From: DASWNP01 sp036399175 | GTDB taxonomy: Bacteria > Acidobacteriota > Blastocatellia > Pyrinomonadales > Pyrinomonadaceae | Direction of reading: 5' to 3' | Assembly: GCA_036399175.1 (NCBI GenBank) | Contig: DASWNP010000029.1 | Location: 1-28,289, forward strand | Length of the DNA: 28,289 nt | Part shown: positions 19,155 through 26,621 of the stretch, one piece after another | How the letters are laid out: every line of letters begins with the position of its first letter | Numbering within the stretch: position 1 is the first letter of the stretch | The notes under the pieces: generated by a model | The model's database searches: none | Told to the model about the DNA's origin: nothing | The model's input: the letters and a program-made list of their open reading frames with translations, nothing else | Made by a program: the position numbers and the translations under genes

Positions 19155-20135
19155 TTAGAGACGAGAAGGGAAGACGAGCCTTTCGTAGTCGGGCTCGGTG
19201 CGCAGAGACGCGAGGTCGGGGTCGTGCTGCGCGCGGACGCGCAGGTTGGGCTTGAGTTCAAGAGCGCGCTCTAAGGATTGCAGCGCCGATTGGACAGAGC
19301 CGAGACGTGCGCGCGTGGCGGCCAGAGCGTAGTGCGTGTCGGGCGACTGGTCGTCGCGCCGCAAAGCGCGCTCGAAAAGCTCCTGCGCGGCGACGTACTC
19401 GCCCCGGTTCAGCTCGATGACGCCCCGGTCGTAGAGAGCTTCTGCGTCGCGCGGAAGCGCGCTCTCCGAGCGCAGGCGCGACTCGGCGATGGAGAGATAG
19501 GTGCGCGCACGCGCCGTCACCTCGGAGACGCCCGCGTGCTCTTCGATGAGAGCCCGAAACAGGTTGCGCGCCTCGGCGAAATGGCCGCGCGCAAACTCTT
19601 TATGGGCGCGCTCGAAGGAGCGAAGGGCAGCGGCCTCGTCGCGCGTCGGCTGGCGGGGAGCTTGAGTCGCCGCAGAGTGCGAACGTGCGCCGGATTTGGC
19701 AGTGCCCGCCGGTCTGTTTGTCGCGGTCGAAGGTTTGCTGGCAGAAGTCTTGGCCGCAGGCGTAGAGCCTTTGGCTGGCGCGCTCTTTTTGGTCTGCTTG
19801 GACGCAGGCGAAACGGTCACTTTGGTTGATTTCGAGGGGGGCGCTTCGGCGGCGCGCGATTTGGCGTTCGTCTTTCGTGCAGGCTGCGCGGTTTTGGTCT
19901 GCTTCGAGGCCGGGCGAGTCGTCCTGTTGCCAGCCGTCAGCGCGGCAGCAGCTTTCGTTGGAGTTGCTTTACGCACAGGGGCTTTCTCCGACGCCGAGCG
20001 TTTCTTGAGGGCTTCGGGGCGCGAAGTGGATTTAACCGCCGGCTTGCGACTTTTCGACGCAGGCTTCGAGGAGGTGCTCTGTGGTGCAGGTTGGGAGGAA
20101 GGTCTTTTCACACCCTTGATGAACGGATCGCTCAT
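19155..20135 (-). CDS. TPR protein with histone-like basic N-terminus
   Basis: The 326-aa product starts MSDPFIKGVKRPSSQPAP at the ATG at 20135. Residues about 10-165 are Lys/Ala/Ser/Thr/Pro-rich with many KPA, KSA and ATK-like steps, resembling histone H1-like or AlgP-like tails. Residues about 175-326 form helical pairs typical of tetratricopeptide repeats (FERAHKEFARGHFAEARNLF; YDRGVIELNRGEYVAAQELF; HYALAATRARLGSVQSALQS). The frame is open 28 codons further upstream, but a promoter (20191-20219) overlaps that part. There is no signal peptide, so it is probably cytosolic. A basic tail could bind DNA, RNA or acidic surfaces while the TPRs bind a protein; the actual partner is unknown. It precedes yvcK on the same strand. 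Confidence 0.82.
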   Translation of the reverse strand: MSDPFIKGVKRPSSQPAPQSTSSKPASKSRKPAVKSTSRPEALKKRSASEKAPVRKATPTKAAAALTAGNRTTRPASKQTKTAQPARKTNAKSRAAEAPPSKSTKVTVSPASKQTKKSAPAKGSTPAAKTSASKPSTATNRPAGTAKSGARSHSAATQAPRQPTRDEAAALRSFERAHKEFARGHFAEARNLFRALIEEHAGVSEVTARARTYLSIAESRLRSESALPRDAEALYDRGVIELNRGEYVAAQELFERALRRDDQSPDTHYALAATRARLGSVQSALQSLERALELKPNLRVRAQHDPDLASLRTEPDYERLVFPSRL

Positions 20136-20190
20136 TCGCAGCACTCGATTTTCACCGGCAACTCCACGATGGAGCCACCAAACCGCATGC

Positions 20191-20219
20191 AGTTTAACAT
20201 ACCATCGCGCATAAATCAA
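20191..20219 (-). promoter_or_regulatory. Sigma70-type promoter for TPR/yvcK/glm genes
   Basis: On the - strand TTGATT (20219-20214) is followed by a 17-bp spacer and TAAACT (20196-20191). Transcription would start near 20184, about 50 nt before the TPR start. It could drive the whole TPR-yvcK-glmU-glmS run, since no strong terminator is seen within it. Confidence 0.5.
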
Positions 20220-20293
20220 CGAAGTAGTGGGGTTTGCGGCTGCCGACGAGCGATCTCAAGTAATTCCTCAGAGTGGCAAACATAGAAAAACAG

Positions 20294-20323
20294 TTGAAGT
20301 CACGCGAGACGCTATGCTAGAGT
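20294..20323 (+). promoter_or_regulatory. Possible extended -10 promoter for Roadblock/mglA
   Basis: TTGAAG (20294-20299) is followed by an 18-bp spacer and TAGAGT (20318-20323), preceded by the TGC of an extended -10 element. It would leave a GC-rich leader of about 160 nt before the ATG at 20492. I could not match that leader to a known riboswitch. Confidence 0.35.
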
Positions 20324-20491
20324 GCCAGAGAAGCCGGGATGCTCCTCGCGTCGCGGTGGGCTCACGGGTGGGTGCGGCCACTTGTTCGGGCGTAAGTCCT
20401 TTCTTGCCAGTCGTTTTAATCCCGCACGGACTCCTCAGACAGCCATCCCTGTACCGTCCGCCTTCTGTAAAAAGAAAGCATTTGTGTTCTA

Positions 20492-20974
20492 ATGACAGAC
20501 ACTCCCATCATTATCCAAGAGCAGCAGTATAAACAGATTGAGACTGTGTTGATGAAGCTGCGCTTTGAATCCTTCGCGCGGGTGGTCTTTCTCGTGGACA
20601 AAAACGGCCAGCAGATAGCCGTCCAGGGCGCGGTCGGCGACCTCGACACGACGAGCCTGGCCTCTCTGGCTGCCGGAAACGTGGCCGCCACAGGCGGCAT
20701 GGCGCGGCTCATCGGCGAAAAAGAGTTTCCCACGCTCTCGCACGAAGGCGAGCGCGAAAGCATACACATCTGCATCATCGGAAGGGTTTTGCTTGTCGTG
20801 GTCTTCGACGAGCGCTCCAGCCTCGGACTCATCAAGCTGCGCGTCCGGCAGGCTTCGCGCGAGCTGGCGGCCGTTTTCGAGGAGATAGCCCGCCTCTCCG
20901 AGCAGAAACGCGAATCGGAAACCTCTATTTTCGCCGAAATTACGGACGAGGACATCGACAGTCTCTTCAGTTAA
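20492..20974 (+). CDS. Roadblock/LC7 protein, MglB-like
   Basis: The 160-aa product has a Roadblock/LC7 fold signature: an N-terminal helix (EQQYKQIETVLMKLRFES), strand RVVFLVDKNGQQIAVQG, a helix DTTSLASLAAGNVAATGGMA, and strands ESIHICIIGRVLLVVVFDE followed by a C-terminal helix. Such proteins act as GTPase-activating or exchange partners of Ras-like GTPases; MglB is the partner of MglA in cell polarity. The next gene, 96 nt downstream, encodes an MglA GTPase, which supports this assignment. The C-terminal extension (about 130-160) is acidic and Ser/Glu-rich, ending EITDEDIDSLFS, and is longer than the bare Roadblock domain. The ribosome-binding site is weak (AAAGAAAG upstream). Confidence 0.85.
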   Translation: MTDTPIIIQEQQYKQIETVLMKLRFESFARVVFLVDKNGQQIAVQGAVGDLDTTSLASLAAGNVAATGGMARLIGEKEFPTLSHEGERESIHICIIGRVLLVVVFDERSSLGLIKLRVRQASRELAAVFEEIARLSEQKRESETSIFAEITDEDIDSLFS

Positions 20975-20975
20975 G

Positions 20976-21061
20976 TCTGGAGTTTGCAGAGTCTGGAGTC
21001 GAGAGTCTCAGACTTCAGGCTTCGGGCTCCGGACTGTCAGACTCCAGACTCCCGGACTTCA
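20976..21061. repeat. 7-bp-period inverted repeats between mglB-like and mglA
   Basis: The spacer is a run of degenerate heptamers, for example AGTCTGG and AGTCGAG on the left and AGACTTC, AGGCTTC, GGGCTCC, AGACTCC on the right. Left and right halves are inverted: GAGTCTGGAGTC (20989-21000) pairs perfectly with GACTCCAGACTC (21040-21051). It ends just before the mglA ribosome-binding region. The unit resembles that at 13595-13672 (CAAGTCT/AGACTTG). Confidence 0.75.
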
Positions 21062-21070
21062 AAGAGCGCT

Positions 21071-21655
21071 ATGACGTTTATCAACTACGCTTCACGCGAA
21101 ATCAACTGCAAAATCGTCTACTACGGGCCGGGGCTGTGTGGCAAAACGACCAACCTGCAATACATCTACGACTCGACCGCGCCGACCTCCAAAGGCAAGC
21201 TCATCAGCCTCGCCACCGAGACCGACCGCACGCTCTTCTTCGATTTCATGCCGCTTGAGCTTGGCACCGTGCGCGGCTTCAAGACGCGCTTTCATCTCTA
21301 CACCGTGCCGGGGCAGGTCTTCTACGACGCCTCGCGCAAGCTCATCCTCAAAGGCGTTGACGGCGTGGTCTTCGTCGCCGACTCGCAGGAAGAGCGCATG
21401 GACGCCAACATCGAGTCGCTCTACAACCTCGAAGAGAACCTCAACGCCAACGGCTACGACCTGACAAAGATTCCCTACGTCCTCCAGCTCAACAAACGCG
21501 ACCTCCCCAACGTCCTTCCCGTTCAGGAACTCGTCGCCGAGCTGCGCCGCAAAGACGAGCCCGTCCACGAAGCCGTCGCCGCCAAAGGCTCAGGCGTCTT
21601 CGACACCCTCAAGTCAGTCGCCAAGCAGGTGCTCACCGAGCTTCGTAAATCGTAA
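21071..21655 (+). CDS. mglA: MglA-type Ras-like GTPase
   Basis: MglA-family GTPases set cell polarity and, in myxobacteria, direct motility. The 194-aa protein has the usual MglA length and motifs: P-loop GPGLCGKTT (19-27), the unusual switch-II element TVPGQ (78-82) in place of DxxG, and the guanine-specificity motif NKRD (141-144). The opening MTFINYASREINCKIVYYG is typical, so the start is placed at ATG 21071, although the frame is open from 20984 through repeat DNA. The last codons (RKS-stop) lie inside a heptamer repeat (21645-21681). Pairing with the upstream Roadblock gene indicates a GTPase/GAP module. Whether this organism glides or uses it only for polarity cannot be told here. Confidence 0.94.
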   Translation: MTFINYASREINCKIVYYGPGLCGKTTNLQYIYDSTAPTSKGKLISLATETDRTLFFDFMPLELGTVRGFKTRFHLYTVPGQVFYDASRKLILKGVDGVVFVADSQEERMDANIESLYNLEENLNANGYDLTKIPYVLQLNKRDLPNVLPVQELVAELRRKDEPVHEAVAAKGSGVFDTLKSVAKQVLTELRKS

Positions 21656-21681
21656 AAGCCGTAAATGGTAAATCGTGAATT
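21645..21681. repeat. Heptamer repeats overlapping the mglA stop
   Basis: Units GTAAATC (21645), GTAAAAG (21652), GTAAATG (21661), GTAAATC (21668) and GTGAATT (21675) follow one another with 7-bp spacing and one 2-bp slip. The first unit and part of the second supply the final mglA codons and stop. The unit matches that of the glmU-glmS hairpin. Confidence 0.65.
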
Positions 21682-21686
21682 CTACG

Positions 21687-21728
21687 GGGTAATTGATTCG
21701 TTCGCGTTCGGGTAATTGATTCGTTCGC
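21687..21728. repeat. 19-bp direct repeat at island edge
   Basis: GGGTAATTGATTCGTTCGC occurs at 21687-21705 and again at 21710-21728, separated by 4 bp. It stands between mglA and its terminator, immediately before the change to accessory-type sequence, so it could be a site-duplication scar or part of an attachment site. No integrase is visible. Confidence 0.8.
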
Positions 21729-21737
21729 CCCGCTGAA

Positions 21738-21780
21738 AAACAAGCGCCCGATGTTCATGAAAGACATCGGGCGCTTGTTT
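21738..21780. terminator. Bidirectional terminator, mglA and nuclease-helicase
   Basis: A perfect 17-bp inverted repeat, AAACAAGCGCCCGATGT (21738-21754) and ACATCGGGCGCTTGTTT (21764-21780), has a 9-nt loop. It ends in T-runs on both strands (five T on the - strand). It serves the convergent mglA and nuclease-helicase genes. Confidence 0.88.
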
Positions 21781-21863
21781 ATGCTGCCAATCCTCGTAAT
21801 GCACTCACGGAGGCGGCAGTGGGCTAGACTTGGAGGTGGGCTTACAAAGGTTGAAGTTGCAGT

Positions 21864-24800
21864 TTACCAACGGCGTAGTACGCCGTCTCGCTTGATGTCT
21901 TTAGAATTCTTGACGAACCCGACTTGTATGGTCTGATGTTGAGTACAGAAGGATTCGGCAAACTTCTTGAGCAAGCGTGACTCCTTGAGCACGTCAACAT
22001 CGTTCGAAAGGTGTTCCAACAGAGAACGTGTGACCAGGACGATGAGCTTCGCGCGCGCGCGTGAAGTCAGCACATTAAAGCGGTTCAGACTGTAAAGGAA
22101 CTCATCCTCGGACCTGATGATGTCCGGATCGCCGATGCCGAAGGATGCGACGATCACGTCCCGCTGCTGCCCCTGGAACCGCTCGACCGTGTCGATTGCA
22201 TTCCGGATGTATTCTGCGGGGTCACCGGGGAACACCTGCTGTAGTCGGTAAATTATCTTCGCCATCTGAGCGCGATGAGGCGTGACAACCCCCGCGGCCC
22301 TACCCCAGAAGTCCTTCACCTTATAGTGTGACGAGGACGGCGTTCGGTCAGTGGTACCGTCCGATTTTCTCTCGTTAACGAGCTTGTCAGTGAGATGTCC
22401 CCGCAAAAGCCAGAGCAACGTCGTGACCGCGTCGGCCTCGAAATCATTGACCTGGCTGCTTAACTTATCGTCATAGACGAAACAGACGGCGGGGCGATCA
22501 GGTTCTAAGAACTTTTCCCAATCAGGCGACCAGTACAACTGAGAAGGCCAGTTGTGAGACTTAGTTGTAGGTACGGGCGGCGATAGGTGCAGCCTCAGGT
22601 CCGGCGAGTTACTCTGCAAGTTTGCGCTGTACCCGGCGACCTTAGTGAAGTCGACGAGAGTCTGGTTAGACCGGTAGTTGATGTCGAGTGAGTTGGGGGC
22701 AATGCCGTGGTGGTGGCGGAAGTAGTTATAAACGGAGCCGACCATGTGTTCGAGATCTTTAGGCGGCTCCGCCTTCTGAATGGGGGATAGCTGCAAATCG
22801 TCACCGGCCAGAACGCTTGAGCCATCCTGCGCCAGCTTGCTGAAGACTAAGGTGCTGGTGGGGACGTCCATCTGGGACGCCTCGTCGAGCAGGATGATGT
22901 CGAACCAGGGGCGGATAGTGTGAGCAGGCAACCTCTTAGTCTTTCCTGCGACCGCGAGGTTATGGAGCTGCTGCGGCACGCAGCCCACAACCATCACCCC
23001 GGACGGGTTTTCTAGGCGCTCCCGCAAATCCATGATCTCCTGGGCGGGTTTCGCGGTGTTGAGAACCAGATCCCGCAGGTCAGGCTGCTCTTTCGACAGA
23101 TCCACCGTTCTAGGGTGCCACTTACTTTGAACCCGGTAAACGTCACACTGCCCGGCCGGTAATAGCTTTTTAAGCTCTTTCTCCGCATCCAGCAGGACGT
23201 TGTCCACCGCAGTGTAGGTGGTGGCAGTAATAAGAAGCCGCAGATGACGTTGGGACTCCAGTGCCTCAAGCACGGCACCCAGCACTACGGCGATGAGGGT
23301 GCTGCTCTTGCCGGTTCCCGGAGGCCCCCATATCAGTGAAAGGCACTGGGCCAGTGCCGCTTTCCAAGCGCGCCACTGCGATTGGTCGAGGTCGGCACCG
23401 TTAGACTGCAAGTGGGTATGCAGCCTCTTTTCGACGTTTTGCAGGTTGCGACCGGTCGCCCTGCTGGTAAGTGACGGTGCCTCCCAGAGAACTTCCGCTG
23501 CTGGCGATGACGGGGAGGATCCCGATGTCGGGGTGGGAGGAAACTCTAAAGCCTCAAGTACCCGCGCGTCGCTGCCGGCACTCGGAGGGTAGGCGATCCC
23601 CCTGACGGTCAACTCCACCTTCTTAGTGAGAAAATCTTCGGAAACGGGATCGAGTATGACGTTCTTAGAAAAATCTATCCCCATCTCATTCTCGAACCGT
23701 AGGGCCGCGCAGGTTTCGCTTGGGCGGAGGGCGATGTACCCGTTAACACGATCGATTGCCTCGATGGTGACGCCCGTCAACTTTTCGTTGGCTATTGTTG
23801 TACCCGCTCTATAGCGACGGAAGAACGGGTCGCGCGGAATTATTGCCCTGATGAATCTGTTCGGGTGCTGGTCGAGGAATCCGTGCTGCTTTTCGGGCGA
23901 TAAGGCGTATGTGAAATCGCCCGGCTTGGCGTTGAGTTCCCGAGAGGCGTCCCTCATCTTGTAGACCAACAGATTCTGGACGTTAGAAAGAGGCCGGCCG
24001 AGAGCTTTGCTTAGGTCATCAAGGGCCTGTTGCCTGTTGGCCCCAGACAAACGTTTCACGAGCCGGGCGGATTTCAACCGCGCCTCCCTCTCATGCGGGG
24101 GCATGGAGCGCACTGTATGGGCGTCAAGACTATCAAGGGCCGCGTCTAGGCGGGTGAACTCAAGCCACAAGCGACCCTGCGGGGCCAAGCCGGTGACCAC
24201 ACGAAGATTTCGCACAACGGGTGGTGCCGCCTGCCGCGATAGTACCTTCTCCAGATCGCTTTCGAGACGCTGGACTACCAAGCTCAGGGCGTAAGCCTTG
24301 TTCCGGGTCGCCGCTTGGATATAGCCCTGGCTCTCCGTCCAACGTCCCTCCCTTTCCCAGTATTCGTGAATGCGCTCGGCAGGTATAAGGTCGCTCATCG
24401 GCTCTTGGTAGAGCGGGTGGACGACCGGGTCCGGGGCACTGTCAGGCTTGTAATGCTTTGCAACTTCAAAAAGCTGGTGATAGTGCGAGACCGGGAGCGC
24501 GACCGTATTATCAACGACGGTGGAAACGAGCGTGATCGGCGACTGCCGCGTGGCGTCCTCGGCGTTCTGCAGCAGCTCCGGCGGAGGGAATAGCCAAGCG
24601 AGGCCGCGGAGCTTCGGGTCAGCTAAGATGTGTAAGAGGTGACGACCAACCAATCGGGCGAGGTGCTTCCGCTGCGACTCGTCCCAGAGGTAAATCTGAT
24701 AAGTGCTGGCCTGCGTTTTGTTATCACGACGCCCCGCCTCAATATCCTCATCGTCCTGTTTAGTCACCCAGTTGAAGATTTCACGAAGTTGGTGGAGGAA

Positions 24801-26261
24801 TTTAAGAAATTCGTCCCGCTCTCTGTCGAGGCTACGAGTGTCGATCAGGAAAACCTCATCCTCACCCTGCTTCCGGGTCCAGGCGTGACTGTTTCTCTCG
24901 AGGGTTGATCCGAAAGGCAGCGGCTCATTCCAGAAAGCGCGGAGGCCGATCGCCACTGTGATGGCACTGCTCAGGTCGTAATCGAGGAACGGGTAAATGT
25001 GGAGGGCCGGGTACAGCGGCATCAGGGCGTCACCGCCCGAGTTGGGTATGACAGACGACTTGCGCGCCCGCAGAGCTTTGGCGCGGTATGGAAAGGTTGT
25101 CCGCTTGGCCCGCAGCCCTTGGTGTTCGTCAAACACAGCCGCCGCCGGGTTAGTGGCCGCGAGTAGGTCCAAATCTAGTATGTTGCCTTGGCGCAGGTGC
25201 TCGCTCGCACCCTCCGACAGTCCCGGGACGCGCGACAGCCCCTTTTTGTTCTCGGCCGTCGGCCAGCAGTGCTTAGGGTCGTTGTGGACTTTTCCGCTCT
25301 TATCGATCCACGGATAGCCGAGGAACTCGCAGCCTTTACAGCGGTAGTCCACGTGCGCATTAACCTTTTGCCACGGCGTACTGAGTATGATAGGGAGTTG
25401 CTCCGTGATGAGGCGACGCAACCGCGGGGCAAAGACGTCAACCGGCGCGATTTCGAGATCTTCCTCCAGAGCTTTTGCTACGTCTGCGGGCGTCGGTACG
25501 TGCGCCTTTTGCTTCCATTCGGCAGACTGCTTGGCGAGATTGGAGGCTTCGTGCGAGCCGGGCCACACTGCCGGGGCAGCCACCACTACAAACTCCTGAT
25601 CCAGCTTGTGCTCTATGAGCCAAGCCGCCAAGGACATGGAGTAGTAAACCACCTCCGCGAAGTAATACGCGCCCGGCTCTGACGTGAGCTTGATATCAAT
25701 AATCCGCAGTCGCAGGCGGTTGTCAGAAGGGTCAAGGGGAAATACATCACCGTTAGGCCGCACCCCTAGTTCATAGGGGTCGGGAAGTTCGTCGGAGTTC
25801 GGGCCTATGCCGGCCGCTAAAGGCGGCAAAAATTGAATGATGTCAGGTTGAGAATTATCAATACTAACGTCCGTACCAAGAACATCTTTCAGATTGATGA
25901 GATTGACGGCAGACCTGAAGGTAAATGTAGCTGTTACATATTTACCTTCTACAATAAATTGATTGGGTTTAAGCTCTCGAAGCAGTTCGGGCGTAATATC
26001 TGTCGGCTCCCGCCGGTTACCCTTCCGCAGCATCCCGACTCTGACGTTGGCGCTCCCGAAGACGTCCCGCATCTCCCCCAGTTTCCGTTCCTGCCACTCG
26101 TAGCCCGCCGCCCCGGCAAAGCCCAGCGCCGCCCGCACGTCTTGGGACGGGGGCATTCCACGTTTGAGGCGCTCATCATTGGTGTAAAGGGAAAGTAAAA
26201 ACTGAAGCTCGCAGCGATTACGGAGGAATAGCGATAAGGACTTCTTACCGAACGAGGGCAT
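21864..26261 (-). CDS. Dna2-like nuclease-helicase fusion (Fe-S PD-(D/E)xK + SF1)
   Basis: The 1465-aa protein combines a Cas4/AddB/Dna2-type nuclease with an SF1 (Upf1/Dna2-type) helicase. The nuclease part has D172 (RPNGDV), the IDIK motif (D189, K191) and a downstream helix AEVVYYSMSL. Cysteines at 17, 308, 311 and 332 (one N-terminal; CKGC; HCW) match the split four-Cys Fe-S cluster of this family. A large middle region (about 350-930) is unassigned. The helicase has Walker A GPPGTGKS (about 977-984), motif II LLDEASQMD (about 1127), motif III GDDLQLSP (about 1152), motif V ERFQGQQRDV (about 1360) and motif VI NRFNVLTSRARAK (about 1397). The ATG at 26261 has AAGG nine nt upstream. Codon use looks less GC-biased than its neighbours. 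With a DNA methyltransferase upstream on the same strand, a restriction or defence role is inferred; repair is the alternative. Confidence 0.9.
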   Translation of the reverse strand: MPSFGKKSLSLFLRNRCELQFLLSLYTNDERLKRGMPPSQDVRAALGFAGAAGYEWQERKLGEMRDVFGSANVRVGMLRKGNRREPTDITPELLRELKPNQFIVEGKYVTATFTFRSAVNLINLKDVLGTDVSIDNSQPDIIQFLPPLAAGIGPNSDELPDPYELGVRPNGDVFPLDPSDNRLRLRIIDIKLTSEPGAYYFAEVVYYSMSLAAWLIEHKLDQEFVVVAAPAVWPGSHEASNLAKQSAEWKQKAHVPTPADVAKALEEDLEIAPVDVFAPRLRRLITEQLPIILSTPWQKVNAHVDYRCKGCEFLGYPWIDKSGKVHNDPKHCWPTAENKKGLSRVPGLSEGASEHLRQGNILDLDLLAATNPAAAVFDEHQGLRAKRTTFPYRAKALRARKSSVIPNSGGDALMPLYPALHIYPFLDYDLSSAITVAIGLRAFWNEPLPFGSTLERNSHAWTRKQGEDEVFLIDTRSLDRERDEFLKFLHQLREIFNWVTKQDDEDIEAGRRDNKTQASTYQIYLWDESQRKHLARLVGRHLLHILADPKLRGLAWLFPPPELLQNAEDATRQSPITLVSTVVDNTVALPVSHYHQLFEVAKHYKPDSAPDPVVHPLYQEPMSDLIPAERIHEYWEREGRWTESQGYIQAATRNKAYALSLVVQRLESDLEKVLSRQAAPPVVRNLRVVTGLAPQGRLWLEFTRLDAALDSLDAHTVRSMPPHEREARLKSARLVKRLSGANRQQALDDLSKALGRPLSNVQNLLVYKMRDASRELNAKPGDFTYALSPEKQHGFLDQHPNRFIRAIIPRDPFFRRYRAGTTIANEKLTGVTIEAIDRVNGYIALRPSETCAALRFENEMGIDFSKNVILDPVSEDFLTKKVELTVRGIAYPPSAGSDARVLEALEFPPTPTSGSSPSSPAAEVLWEAPSLTSRATGRNLQNVEKRLHTHLQSNGADLDQSQWRAWKAALAQCLSLIWGPPGTGKSSTLIAVVLGAVLEALESQRHLRLLITATTYTAVDNVLLDAEKELKKLLPAGQCDVYRVQSKWHPRTVDLSKEQPDLRDLVLNTAKPAQEIMDLRERLENPSGVMVVGCVPQQLHNLAVAGKTKRLPAHTIRPWFDIILLDEASQMDVPTSTLVFSKLAQDGSSVLAGDDLQLSPIQKAEPPKDLEHMVGSVYNYFRHHHGIAPNSLDINYRSNQTLVDFTKVAGYSANLQSNSPDLRLHLSPPVPTTKSHNWPSQLYWSPDWEKFLEPDRPAVCFVYDDKLSSQVNDFEADAVTTLLWLLRGHLTDKLVNERKSDGTTDRTPSSSHYKVKDFWGRAAGVVTPHRAQMAKIIYRLQQVFPGDPAEYIRNAIDTVERFQGQQRDVIVASFGIGDPDIIRSEDEFLYSLNRFNVLTSRARAKLIVLVTRSLLEHLSNDVDVLKESRLLKKFAESFCTQHQTIQVGFVKNSKDIKRDGVLRRW

Positions 26262-26621
26262 CAGGGCTTACCTTTATTGTCATGGCCCAAGCCCAAGTTT
26301 AACCAGGCTAGGCGGCGAAGTTAATATTACATGGAGTCTGAGCGACTTCCATCGAATGCCGGATTCCGGAAGGAAATGAACAATCGCGGCTGCTTATCGG
26401 GAGTTCGCGCGAGAATACTTTCTTCAGAAGCGACATTGGCTGAGGGCACGTAGAAAGCGCTATCCAGTCAAGTGAGTGGCACGCGACCTACGAGCATGCG
26501 GTTGGAGTTTATATCATTGCGGGTGTTTGTTGAAATGTCGTGGCAGAAAAGAGGGTGAGAATTAAATGCCTCCATCAGTCAGTGGCACAGTATATAGCTA
26601 CTCGGCCAATGCATTTCTATC
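26262..26621. other. Gap between methyltransferase and nuclease-helicase
   Basis: This 360-bp stretch has no convincing gene. A 41-codon frame on the - strand (MSLLKKVFSRELPISSRD...) has no ribosome-binding site and no recognisable product. AT-richer patches such as TAATATTA near 26321 could belong to a promoter for the nuclease-helicase, but no good -35/-10 pair was found. No terminator hairpin was recognised after the methyltransferase. Confidence 0.5.

Noticed and set aside
20330..20491. GC-rich leader before the Roadblock gene, considered as a riboswitch.
   Set aside because: I could not match it to cobalamin, cyclic-di-GMP or other consensus elements I know; structure alone is not evidence.
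21871..21885. Palindrome CGGCGTAGTACGCCG near the end of the nuclease-helicase gene.
   Set aside because: It lies inside coding sequence and is short; a stronger terminator lies just beyond.
25188..25682. 164-codon + strand frame inside the nuclease-helicase.
   Set aside because: It covers the conserved Fe-S cysteine and nuclease motifs of the - strand protein and has no ribosome-binding site or family resemblance.
26293..26428. 41-codon - strand frame between methyltransferase and nuclease-helicase.
   Set aside because: No ribosome-binding site, no hydrophobic or motif pattern, and length expected by chance.
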